From Galdieria partita (lineage: Eukaryota > Rhodophyta > Bangiophyceae > Galdieriales > Galdieriaceae): a DNA stretch of 64,000 nt. Where the stretch lies: assembly GCA_025991245.1 (NCBI GenBank), contig BQMJ01000013.1, forward strand, positions 62,001-126,000, given 5' to 3'. Below are positions 1 through 10,307 of the stretch, piece after piece. Under the pieces are notes generated by a model. The model did no database searches. It was not told the DNA's origin and worked only from the letters and a program-made list of their open reading frames with translations. Position numbers and translations under genes: made by a program. The number at the start of each line of letters is the position of its first letter. The stretch's first letter is position 1.

Positions 1-1370
1 CAACGATAATTCTCCACGACGAAGTAAACTTTCAATAGAAACAATTCTTCGATAGTATTCATGAATCAAAGACTTTAACATTCCACAAGTTGCTTGTTTA
101 ACCAAACCTGACTCATAAGTAACGTCATTGATGAAGTTTTGAACTTTGCTCAAATCATCTGCAAGAGGTAAGATACGACAACCCAAGTTGATGGCTGGAT
201 TACAAGTAATGGAATGTTCTTGTTCAGAACAACGAACATGTTCCAAGTAACTAGTCATTCTTCCGGATATTCCTAACAGAGTATACAATAAATCTTCTGA
301 AATTAGGAATTCCATAGCAGCTGTAGGAAGACCCATATGAAATACAGGAGGACTCGCTTCACTTTCATTGTGACATATTTTGTCTTGACTTAAGGACTTG
401 GCGTTTGGAAATGTATCTTTAAACCACGTAGGAAGATTTGGATAATGTCTTCTACCACCTTTCTTGGAACGCATGTTTTTGTTCATTTTCTCTGTCCAAG
501 GTGTTGGATTGGTCACGGTAGGCTCATTAGATACCGGAGTTTTGTGTGGTATGGATAGTTCATCTTCAATTTGACTGATTGGAGCAGCATGGGTCCATTC
601 CTTGGAATGATTGGATTTCTTATATGTTCGCAATTGGGGCGTTTTCTCTAAAATGTATGATGAATGAATGATAAGAGGAACATCAACTTGTATTATTCTT
701 ACCTAACTGTTCCAAGAGTTGAGGTAATTCTTTCATTGGACTTGATTCTTCCTCATTGAAAAGTTCATCCTGTTGGTCCATACGCCAAAAATACTTTGAG
801 CTTCGAGCTGTTCATCTCAGTATGTAGCCATTGTCTTACCTCATGGATAGCATTGTCTTCTCTTATAGAAGGAAGAGAATTGTTTTCATTCATGGACGAA
901 CGAGAAGAATGCTTGGAATGTGTACTCATTCTATTGGATTCTCCACTAGTACCCGAAACAACCTTTTCTATAAGACTTTGTGAACGACTATGGTGTTTGA
1001 CCTTGAAAGCTTGATACGATGACTGAATATCATGATTGTTTTGACTAGTATCTTGTTTGGTGCTATATCGAGTTTCTTGCATATCTTCGATATGTTCGGT
1101 TGAAGGAATAGGAGAGACTTTTTCAAAACTCAGTCTACGAGAACTTGGTCTTGGTAATCCAGCGGAAGATACATCTACAGAAACAGTCCGTGTGTGACGG
1201 AGAGTCTTTTCATCTAGGGGAGATTGTGTACTCTTCAAAGGAGAATAGACTTGTTCCTGTGAAGCTCGGGCTTTTGACAAAATTTGATGTAGTCTCTCAC
1301 GGTATTTTCCTGGAGACAAGTCGGTTTTTCCAGGAGAAGAAAATTTTTTCGGTGTGTTATTTTCCGACAT
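1..1370 (-). CDS. TUBGCP2: Gamma-tubulin complex component 2 (GCP2/Spc97), N-terminal part
   Basis: Exons 1370-840, 769-703 and 647-1; the gene runs off the left edge, so its C-terminus is missing. GCP2 binds gamma-tubulin in the gamma-TuSC that nucleates microtubules at spindle poles. The first ~180 residues are Ser/Thr-rich, low complexity and carry several SP/TP sites (possible CDK targets, an inference). The third exon holds the conserved start of the GCP fold: a segment with SEDLLYTLLGISGRM, then a helix region including YESGLVKQATCGMLKSLI and a YRRIVSIETLLRRGELSL stretch, which match the GRIP1 region of GCP2 rather than GCP3. The start is the first ATG of an open frame. Upstream DNA contains E2F-like GC-rich motifs shared with two other cell-division genes in this window. 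GCP2 identity is clear from these blocks; the extent of the divergent N-terminus is less certain. Confidence 0.85.
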
Positions 1371-1390
1371 GTATTATAGACTTGTTGAAA

Positions 1391-1468
1391 GGGCGCAAAA
1401 CCAACCCAAATACGCCATCCTCATCACATTCTCTGCGTGTCTGATGCATTCAAAGTGGATAGCCCGCC
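1391..1468 (-). promoter_or_regulatory. E2F-like GC-rich motifs upstream of GCP2
   Basis: In the DNA upstream of GCP2 the minus strand reads GGCGGGC (1462-1468) and TTTTGCGCCC (1391-1400). The latter resembles the E2F/DP core. The heptamer recurs upstream of kinesin-5 and of the KNL1-like gene. Function is inferred only from motif resemblance and the cell-division role of the three genes. Confidence 0.35.
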
Positions 1469-1525
1469 ATGTGTAATGGGAATTCCATTCTTTTGGTTTA
1501 CTAAAAGAGACCATCAAACAATCTC

Positions 1526-3404
1526 TTATCCATTGTATGTCAACAAAGTAAATGGATGACTATGTTTGGGAAAGAAAAATTTCTTCTTCTCCTTCCCTTG
1601 TAATGGTATAATAGGCACTCGTAGTTTTTCACACAATGCCGTTTGCATATATTCCAAAGCATCTTTTCCAGAAACGAAACTAACACATATAATTTCAGCT
1701 ATCCAATCGGGCATTCCATCTTCTGGTCCTCGCACCATATCACCTTTCTTCTTCAAATATCTCAACACTCGAGTACGAGGATCATCACTCAATACTTGTA
1801 ACCAATCATCACTTTCCATAACACCTGAATAGGGTGCATTGACAGCTGCTTCGGCTAAATAAGCAAGTGGTTCTCTGGGTATCATAGGTCGAATAGGAAT
1901 TCCTAAGGAGGCCATCATATGTTCTTCTACCAAATCCACACCCCAAGCAACTAAATTGGCATCTCTTACACACATACCACCCATTCTTGCATTGACTTCA
2001 ATCAAACGAGGACCTCGACAAGTATACTTCACTTCGACATGAAAGGCTCCCAATACAAATCCCAAAGCAAGAGTACATTGTTGTGCAAAATACATCAACT
2101 CTTTTTGTTTCTCTAAAGGATACAAGGAAGGAATATTGGTACCTGTCTCTTGAAACCAAGGTTCACAACAAGCCCAGTTATCTGAAATAGTACAATACAC
2201 AACTTGACCACCAAATAACAACACTAAGCAATCAACAATATTTGATCAAAAAAGATGTCTACAATGAAACTCATTACATACGGTCAACATCAAATTCATC
2301 GCCATCATAATATTCTTCCAAAATCATTTCAGTGCCTTGAGCCCAGATGGAGTCCTTTTTGGGATCCATCAATGGCAACAACTGATTGAATTCTTCTTCC
2401 AAATGTTGATAATCATTCACTCGATAAACACCCATACTTGCTGCACCATACTATGATATCATAAGAACAATCATTTCTTAATATATATATATATATACTT
2501 ACTACTGGTTTCAAAATAGCTGGAAAACCTACTACCTGACTTGCACGAGGTAAATCTTCCCTAGTTCGAATCAAATGGAAAGCAGGTACAGCAAGTCCCT
2601 TTTCTTTTAAACAACTACGCGTCTTTTGTTTATTTCGAGCACTTTCACAAGCAAACACAGGATTACTCATCAACTTCAACTCATAGGCAATGCGTGCAGC
2701 CAAAGGAACCGCATCCTCATAATAAGTAGTAACACCATCCAAAGAATAATCCAATTGATTGACTAGTCCCATAGCTCTATCAAAGACTGTTGAATAATCT
2801 GTCAAGTCCAATTCCAAATAGTCTCTAATGAGACCTTGATCCAACAAGCTGCGTGCCCAACTATCTGGTCCTATATACATTATTGATTGACATATTTTCA
2901 ACGAAGACAACGATATACTTCACTTTGGATAGATATATACAACTTACCATCCATAATGATGATTTGTACTCCTAGTTCCTTGAGTCTTTCATAAATAAAT
3001 CGCTTCCCTGAATAGCCAGCTTGCACAATCAAAACATTGGCACCTCTCAACAATTTTCTACGTAATCTCTGGGTTTCTTCAGAAGCAATACACAAATGAT
3101 TGGGTTTTATTTGAGGAAGATTGGTAAAAACAGGACTTGAAACAGTAAACTCTTCCATGGGCCAGTCATCAATAGCCACAATGTCTGATTGTTTGGTTGG
3201 TGAAAAGGCTGGAGGTAAAAAATTGGCACGAAGAGATTGACTTTTGGAATCTTCATCGAAACTTCCATGAATATCATCATCTAAAAGAGGAATTCTTTCT
3301 ACTTGTGAACTTGGTTTTCTTCGAGGGTTTAGAGAAAAGTCTATTCCAGCATGATTCATCTCCATTAACGGAAATGCCAAAGATTTCCACTTTGTCCCAT
3401 CCAT
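1526..3404 (-). CDS. Carnosine-synthase-like ATP-grasp amino acid ligase
   Basis: Exons 3404-2948, 2870-2503, 2450-2282 and 2223-1526 give 563 aa. The ATP-grasp part begins near residue 130. Key blocks are DGVTTYYEDAVPLAARIAYE (pre-grasp), a KQKTRSCLKEKGLAVP segment, the ATP-binding VVGFPAILKPV, and RLIEVNARMGGMCVRDANLV, where E and N of the IEVNAR motif bind metal. The NARMGG-x-x-x-RD form followed by a GVDLVEEHM-like helix is typical of vertebrate carnosine synthase (CARNS1/ATPGD1), which joins beta-alanine or GABA to histidine with ATP. The substrate here cannot be read from sequence; another dipeptide is possible. The protein is shorter than CARNS1 (about 900 aa), lacking most of its N-terminal half. 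Its start codon lies 3 bp from that of divergent XPC/Rad4. ATP-grasp ligase is near certain; the carnosine-synthase subfamily is likely. Confidence 0.75.
2480..2498. repeat. (TA)n run in intron of the ATP-grasp gene
   Basis: Roughly nine TA units lie inside the second intron of the carnosine-synthase-like gene, directly next to its donor site. Confidence 0.8.
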
Positions 3405-3407
3405 TCA

Positions 3408-5460
3408 ATGACCCAAAAGACCAAAGAAAGAAAGAATGGCAAGAAAGTTAGGAATCATCATCATACTCTACAAGTAGAACAGAAACAAGAAGAAGAATAT
3501 CAAGATATAGAGTGGTCGGAAGTTTCTATTCCTGTTGACAACCAACAAGAAGAAGCCACTGTACAAGAGACTAGAACAGGTTCGACTAGTATCATCGAAT
3601 GTTCTTCTACAGAAGAGGCAGCTTCTAAAGAGAGTCCATATAATAGAGAAGATAGATTACAGGCAGTTCGAATGCACAAGACCCATCTATTGATTCTGCT
3701 TAGTTCTTTGATAAAGTTGAACCAGTTGGCAAGTGATCCTTTGGTCATAGGGAGCAGTCTCTCAGTAATTCCAAGAGATTGTCTTTTGACCAAAGAAGAC
3801 CTCGAAGTAAATGTGGAGCAGTGGAAAGAAAAGTGTCGTCGTATTGTTCTATTTTGTTGTCACTTTGTAGGAAAGCAGACAATGTTCGCTTGGCAGAATG
3901 ATGGCAATTATGTTTTTTGGCAACCTTTTCATATTCAGCAGTGGTTAGAGTCTCCAAGACCACTGGCTTCCATCTTTGTTGTTTTCGTTTGTGCCATATT
4001 TCGTGGTTTGGGTATGCGATGTCGTTTGGTTCAGAGTTTCATACCCTTTTCAAAGCAGCCATGGTGGACTAGGAATCCATCATGGAAAGAGAATAGAAAG
4101 TATCATTCAGAAGGTCGTCCGTCAAATATCAACTTGAGTCAAAATGATTCTTTTTGGTGGTTATTTGCACCGTGGATGATGGAGTTGGGTAAGTCTATGC
4201 TGGAAATATGGATGACTTGTTTTCTTGAAGGGTGATTATTCTTACTCATTATTTTTGTAGTCTTGCCTGGTAGTTTGTATCGCAAGGAAATTTCTTTCGA
4301 TTCACTTCCTTGTATATATTGGTTGGAAGTATATTCTTCCATATTACAACGTTGGGTCCATATCGATCCATTTCATATATTAATAGATGAAGCCTGTTAT
4401 GTAGAATCCAGTTATAAGAAATGGAAATGGCACCCATTTCGAGAACGAATGATCTATCCAGTTTATATTACTGCCATAGAAAATGTCAAAGTTGATGAAC
4501 ATAATGAAACAACTATCCTAAGAGATGTAACTCTTCGATATATTTCTCTTTCCACTATAAGAAGTCAACGAATGAAAGATAGATTTTGGGAGAAGACTAT
4601 GGAAGCTTTTTCCAATCCTACAAAGAGTTGGGTTCAATCAGATATTTGTATATGCAATGAACAACGAGAATGGGAATATTGGAATAACAAGGAACCCATT
4701 CCTCATTCTATACACAAGTGAGTATATAAAGCATTCTCTTGAATAGGAACAATAATATTTTACTTTGTACAGGTTAAAAGGTCATCCTCAATATGTTTTA
4801 GAAATGCATTTAAAGAAGTATGAAACTATTTATCCCAAAGATAGCATTTTGGGTTATTGTGGAGAACATCCAGTATATCCTCGTTCCAATGTTCATATTT
4901 TACATACGAGGTAAATATAGAGAAATGGAATATTTTGAATGTAATTGAATAGGATAGAGATGGTTGGATACGTGAGATGAGACAAGTCATGAAAGATCAA
5001 ATTGCATCGAAAAGAGTAATATACAAGTGAATGAGAGGAGAAGAAGACTAAACTCTTGCGTAGGTTAAGACTAGAAAAAGTTCGACTCGTGAAGGAGAAG
5101 AACAGACAGAATTATTTGGAATATGGCAAACTGAACCTTTTACTCCTCCATCAGCCGAGAATGGAATCGTACCTAAGAATGAAAGAGGACAGGTCGATTT
5201 GTGGAGTAGCAATCATTTACCACGAGGGTTGTGATGAATTATCCATTGGATGAATATTTCACTTATGACTGTGATAGTTGCATACATGTGAGACATTCCA
5301 ATGCTGCCATCATTGCCAAACGCCTTTCTTTAGATTATGCACCAGCCATGATTGGTTTTGATATTCGTCAAGGCCGTTCTGTTCCTATATTGGATGGAAT
5401 TGTGATTGCCAAAGAATATCAAGTAAGTATTTATTATCTTACTGATCAATATATAACTAG

Positions 5461-5507
<47 letters not shown>

Positions 5508-5948
5508 ATATCATAGAAGATGCTTGTAGACAAGATTGGCAACACAAAGAAAATGAACAAATGAAAAAGAGATATGAACAAGCACTTCAATTATGGAAAG
5601 CTTGTATTCGTCATGTTCAAAGTCAACTTAGAGTAAGTCATTTTGAAATGTTGCCAATATTTGAAGATATGATTGGAATAGGTCCAACAAAAGTATGGTG
5701 GTTTGTTACAAGACGATCTTTCTTATGAAAAGGGATTGAAGAAAAGAGCTCGTATATCATGGAATACACATTCATCCAATACTTGTGATGCAATAATAAC
5801 AACGACTTTATCTGATCACATTCATGAGTTTTCAGAAGAACAAATGTGTGAAGAAAATAGTTTAGAGAATAAGCCATCCAGTCATACTTTATGGTATAAA
5901 CAATGTTCCACTTGTGGATTACGAATTACTTTTGAGAAAATAGAATAG
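3408..5948 (+). CDS. XPC: DNA damage recognition protein XPC/Rad4
   Basis: Exons 3408-4188, 4261-4717, 4773-4910, 4958-5015, 5064-5227, 5278-5422, 5507-5632 and 5682-5948 give 711 aa. XPC/Rad4 finds helix-distorting lesions and starts global nucleotide-excision repair in the nucleus. In order: a basic/acidic N-terminus with DIEWSEVSIP, a degenerate transglutaminase-like domain (VYSSILQRWVHIDPF), BHD1 (KGHPQYVLEMHLKKYE), BHD2 (LFGIWQTEPFTPPSAENG) and BHD3 (CIHVRHSNAAIIAKRL, then LDYAPAMIGFDIRQGRSVPI). Two splice choices were decided by keeping the BHD frame: donor GTAATA at 5016 and donor GTTGTG at 5228. The last ~85 residues are not conserved and end in a CSTCG pair of cysteines. Intron 6 carries a long TA microsatellite. 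The first exon's only early in-frame ATG is at 3408. Confidence 0.9.
5468..5505. repeat. (TA)n microsatellite in XPC intron
   Basis: An uninterrupted run of about 19 TA units fills the 3' half of XPC intron 6 and ends in the acceptor TATATAG. It makes this intron (84 nt) the longest I inferred in the window. Length variation between strains is likely. Confidence 0.9.
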
Positions 5949-6074
5949 TGTCACATTTTGTTCTTAAAAGTGAATAAAACAGAAATTATTTTATTATCAC
6001 TTTAAAACCTGATTGATTTCAGGGTTTGTCTGGATGAGTTGAGAAGGAGTTGGTTTTCCATACAACTGATACAT

Positions 6075-6751
6075 CTATTCATGATGATGTGAAGATTCAC
6101 CACCAGCTACTTTCTTTAGACGAAATACTTGACCACACAATGGACAAACTTTGTCATTGTTCTCTTTTACAGTCATATAATAAACCTCATGATCATTGGG
6201 TGCTTCTCTTCCTATAATAACAACATATTACAATCAAAAAGAATCCATTTCCAATGGCTATGCGTACCAGTACAACCAATCATGCGAGCATCATAACGAC
6301 TAGGAATCAACAAAGGCTTTTCTTTGGTACCAAAAGGAGCAATCATCACTCTACTGTTCACATACTTTTCAGGGTTGCGATACAAATCGGGATCTTCCAA
6401 CTCTGCTCTTTCACTTCCCGTTGCTTGTTCAAACGAAGATGGCATTCTATCCGGTGTTCCCGTTTTGAGTTGAAAGCCATAACTATCCTGCAAAGTGGCC
6501 GGAGATGTACTTTCCTTGGAAGTTTCTTGTGCTGCCGCTTTTCCTTCTTTATTTGACTTTTCCTCCGAAGGTACTGCTGAGAATAACCTGTTGTTGATGG
6601 CCAATGAAAAGTGACAGGACTGTGGAACTGAATAGACAAGAGAGGAGGCTGTAGAACTAGGTATGGATCGAAGAGATCCAGTACCACTAACTATACTACG
6701 GCTCATACATTTTCCAACAAGTTGTCTTATAACAAATAATCCTGAAGCCAT
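6075..6751 (-). CDS. COX5B: Cytochrome c oxidase subunit 5b, mitochondrial precursor
   Basis: Exons 6751-6268 and 6211-6075 give 206 aa. COX5B is a nuclear-encoded peripheral zinc subunit of respiratory complex IV on the matrix side. The first ~90 residues are rich in Ser, Arg and Lys with few acids early on, as in a mitochondrial presequence. The conserved part runs from the ATGSERAELEDPD segment through the RNPEKYVNSRVMIAPFGTK region, and the zinc-binding end has IGCTG then VCPLCGQVFRLKKV. The start is the first ATG (6751); the open frame extends a few codons further up without another ATG. It ends in a short His-rich tail. Convergent with XPC, 126 bp between stops. Confidence 0.9.
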
Positions 6752-6863
6752 GTTCAAGTCCAACAAAACCACTTAAGCCGTCTCTAAAGTGGACGAGTTG
6801 CAAACCAAATGCAAATGAATGCGAAAATCTTTTATTGGAAACTTCAACGGTGATGAGCGATTC

Positions 6864-8223
6864 CTAAGTGAAAAACTCGGACAAGACAGGAACCTGTATA
6901 TTATCACTGGCAAAACCTAAATAGTCCAGGCCCCAAGAGGCTTCTATTGTTTTTAACAAGCTGTAGTGGTTACTTTTACGATGTGAAACTACGTGATAAG
7001 GATAGTTTTTGGAGATAACTATCAAAGGGATATGTCCTCCTCCATAAAAGCCTTGAATGAAAAAGGTATGACCATCAAAAGTAAATTGGGAGCCATAGAT
7101 ATAGTCAGTATTAGGTCCTCCTTGGATGAACTCGTCAAGTGGCTCATTAAAGTTGCTTTCGTCAAAAGTAACAAATATAACCGAATTTCCAACCCAACTG
7201 GGTGACTGAATAATCTTCGTTACCCACTCTTTTACAAATTCGTCTCCCATTCTCCACAAGTAACGTATATTTTGACAGTCTTCTAAAGTGATATTTGTAT
7301 TGAAGCAATCTAGTAATTTGTTTGGTTCATTGGGATACAAATGTACCGATGGACAAAGGTCAGAACCTCCATGCATATCATGGCAAGCGTCAGGAGTTAT
7401 AAAAGCAAAATGAGGACATGTACAAGTTTCCAAGTCACTCTCAAGTTGTTGTAAAGGAACAGTGTTTGCCAGTCTATCAGGTTGCGAGAAGATTTGAGGA
7501 TAAAATAGAAAAGGACAATGATCTTGGAACCATAGAAAACTACTGTTTGGAGGATAAGTAGAAGTTTCTTTGTATCCTGCATAAGGAATGGATTGAGCGT
7601 AGTTTCGCCAAGTTTGACCATTTTGTTCCAATTGGTCAGCAATACAAGTATGGTTGAATGTTTGTTCTGTTGAATCGTTATGACTCCACCAATTACTTCC
7701 CGAAGTCACTGCAATATAGTTGGGTAGACTTGTGTGTGTCACTCCATAATATTCTGCAGCAAAACCAAAGTTTTCTATTAACAAGTTGATAAATGGCATA
7801 TATTCATTACCCATAATGACTTTGTTGCCCATATTTTCCAACATAATAATGAAAACATGGTGAAAGGGCTGTAAGTTTTCTTTACTCTTTAGATGGGACA
7901 AGTCTTCAACTGGACATGTCTGTCTTGCTGGAACAAATAATCTTCTAAGAGGATAGTCTTTACTTGATTCATATAACAACTTGTTGCAATCAGGTTTGGT
8001 TTGATTTCTTTGAATGATATAGGTTGCTAGAATAAGAATCAAGACGATAAGCGGTAATATTCGACCCAACCAATGCATCAAGACAAATGGATACGATTCC
8101 AGAGATGAGAATCTTTTATGTTGCAAACGTAGATCATCAACTGAAACAGTAGGAATAGCCACAAACTATTTTCATAGGAAAGAATCCAACCAACAATGGC
8201 TTTGTTTTACCTTTGGAAACCAT
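6864..8223 (-). CDS. Membrane-anchored phosphoesterase (PF04185-type acid phosphatase/phospholipase C family)
   Basis: Exons 8223-8211 (13 nt, MVSK plus one base) and 8140-6864 give 429 aa. I chose the tiny first exon because the long frame has no ATG near its start; an internal Met just before the membrane helix is the alternative. A hydrophobic helix (LPLIVLILILATYII, near residue 35) predicts a type II membrane or secretory protein. The rest matches the phosphoesterase family: FIIMLENMGNKVIMG, the THTSLPNYIAVTSG block with the likely nucleophile region, ITPDACHDMHGG, FVTFDESNFNEP and HIPLIVIS with metal ligands. Five or more NxS/T sites and several Cys fit an extracytoplasmic domain. Known members hydrolyse phosphomonoesters or phospholipids; the substrate here is unknown. 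The family is common in bacteria and fungi, so ancient lateral acquisition is possible. Divergent from LCB2. Confidence 0.75.
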
Positions 8224-8450
8224 TCTGTTCGAGTTACACGCACCCTCAAGTAACTGCTTCTAGATGAAGAAGAAGAGAGTGACTGGAAATATGCTCATTG
8301 GATGATGGATTGAAGCTTTGTGGTGGGTTGGCCGACGCTCTTCATTTAGGCTGACCGTTGTGTTTTTCCCATTTGGTTGGGAGACAATACTATTTTGTGT
8401 AAGGGAGCGAGTGGTATTCAGCTCATTCCCAGTCATTTTTGGTTGTTGAA

Positions 8451-10250
8451 ATGAAGAACAACAGTAAAAGTTTATATGATCGAATTCCCTATATTGTAGC
8501 CTTGACCACGTACTTTAGTTACGCTATGGTCATTTGTTTTGGGTATATCAAGGACTTTATTGGGAAATTGTTTCGTAGGAAAAAGTTCTTGGTACCCAAA
8601 GGCTATGCTAGGCTTTTAAGTGATTTTGAAGACTTTTATACCCGTCGTTTGTACAGTCGAATTCGAGATTGTTGGAGTAGACCGGTATGTTCAGCTCCTG
8701 GAGCGTATATAGATGTCATGTTGAGAGACGTCATCAACTATGGTGAAGAGTTGCGTATCAACGGCAAGACCAAGAGATGTCTCAATTTGGGGAGTTACAA
8801 CTATTTGGGTTATGCGGACGTTCCTGGAGGTGTGGATGATCAAGTGTTGAGAGTTCTAGACCTTTATGGTGTGAGTCCTTGTGGAACGCCTAATGATACA
8901 GGTTACACCGATGTTCATGCTCGGTTGGAGTCTTTGGTTGCAGAGTTTTTGAATCGACCAGCAGCTTTAGTTATGGGAATGGGATTTGCTACCAATTCAC
9001 AGATTATTCCTTCTCTCGTTGGTCCAGGTTGTTTGATTCTATCGGATGAATTGAATCATGCCAGCATCGTAGTAGGTGCTAGGGCTTCTGGAGCCAAAAT
9101 CAAAATATTCCGACACAACAATCCTGTAGACTTGGAAAAGCAGCTAAGGTTAGCTATTGCTGAAGGACAACCGAGAACTCATAGACCGTGGAAGAAAATT
9201 CTTATTATTGTGGAAGGCATATATTCTATGGAAGGTGAAATATGTCCACTTGCTGAAATAGTTGAGTTGAAAAAGAAATACAAAGCATATTTATTTTTAG
9301 ATGAAGCTCATAGTATTGGAGCTTTAGGACATAGTGGACGTGGAGTTCCTGAGTATTGGAACATTCCTCATAGTGAAGTTGATATTCTCATGGGTACATT
9401 TACCAAGTCTTTTGGAGCTGTTGGTGGATACATTGCTGGAAGTCTTGAGTTGATTGAACACTTGAGAAATAATGCTCCAGGTTGTTTGTATTCCAGTTCC
9501 ATGTCTTGTGTTTGTGCACAGCATATTTTATTTGCTTTAGAACAAATCATGGGAAGGGATAATACTCATATAGGTCAACAAAAGATTGTTCGATTACGAG
9601 AGAATGCGATTATGTTTAGACGTCGGTTGATTGAATTGGGAATTCAAGTATATGGAGACCCAGGTTCCCCTGTTATTCCTATTATGCTTTATCCTCCAGC
9701 AAAGATTGCAGCCTTTTCAAGAGAATGTTTAGCGAGAGGACTTGCTGTAGTGGTCGTTGGTTTTCCGGCAACTCCACTTTTGTTATCGAGAGCACGTATT
9801 TGTTTATCAGCAGCACATACACCTGAAGACTTGGAATTTGCATTGCATGTGATTGAAGAGGTTGCAGAGTTGATTCAAATCAAGTACAACAATAAGAAGA
9901 TGATTGAAATGCAATTGGAAGAAGAAGAGGAAGTTGTGAAAGCAGCTGAAGATAGAGCGTCCCAAAATAAGACAAATTGTTCATTGGAAGCGATAAGGAA
10001 TCATAAAACGGTATCTATGCTTGGAAAGAAACTGTTGAGTAATCATTTGGGTCATGAGTTGCAAAATGGATGTAAACTTTCCAACGGTATTGTTTATTCT
10101 GATAGAAATACGCATAAGGAAGATCGAGTTGCATCATCTTTTCAACGAAAATGGAATGGAATGGATATTCAATGGTTGCCTTCCATGTCTTCTTCTTTAG
10201 AGAATTCACATTGTCGGGGAATGGAATCGAGTGCTACAGTTGAAACTTGA
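8451..10250 (+). CDS. LCB2: Serine palmitoyltransferase subunit 2 (LCB2/SPTLC2)
   Basis: Single exon, 599 aa. This is the PLP-binding subunit of the ER enzyme that condenses serine with palmitoyl-CoA, the first step of sphingolipid synthesis. An N-terminal hydrophobic stretch (YIVALTTYFSYAMVICFGYI, about residues 13-32) is the membrane anchor. Aminotransferase class I/II motifs are complete: LGSYNYLGYAD, ELNHASIVVGARASGA, FLDEAHSIGALG, and GTFTKSFGAVGGYIAG with the PLP lysine. ATG at 8451 is the first in frame. After the catalytic domain there is an unusual ~100-residue polar extension (from about residue 485) starting with a run of Glu; LCB2 is commonly 490-570 aa. The obligate partner LCB1 is not in the window. 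Confidence 0.95.
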   Translation: MKNNSKSLYDRIPYIVALTTYFSYAMVICFGYIKDFIGKLFRRKKFLVPKGYARLLSDFEDFYTRRLYSRIRDCWSRPVCSAPGAYIDVMLRDVINYGEELRINGKTKRCLNLGSYNYLGYADVPGGVDDQVLRVLDLYGVSPCGTPNDTGYTDVHARLESLVAEFLNRPAALVMGMGFATNSQIIPSLVGPGCLILSDELNHASIVVGARASGAKIKIFRHNNPVDLEKQLRLAIAEGQPRTHRPWKKILIIVEGIYSMEGEICPLAEIVELKKKYKAYLFLDEAHSIGALGHSGRGVPEYWNIPHSEVDILMGTFTKSFGAVGGYIAGSLELIEHLRNNAPGCLYSSSMSCVCAQHILFALEQIMGRDNTHIGQQKIVRLRENAIMFRRRLIELGIQVYGDPGSPVIPIMLYPPAKIAAFSRECLARGLAVVVVGFPATPLLLSRARICLSAAHTPEDLEFALHVIEEVAELIQIKYNNKKMIEMQLEEEEEVVKAAEDRASQNKTNCSLEAIRNHKTVSMLGKKLLSNHLGHELQNGCKLSNGIVYSDRNTHKEDRVASSFQRKWNGMDIQWLPSMSSSLENSHCRGMESSATVET

Positions 10251-10307
10251 AAAGCTGTGTATATAAAATATTTCATATTTCCTTATGAGGGAATATATAT
10301 ATGTGTT

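Noticed and set aside
6254-6687. Open frames on both strands within COX5B
   Set aside because: They are shadows of the real exon and carry no recognisable motifs.
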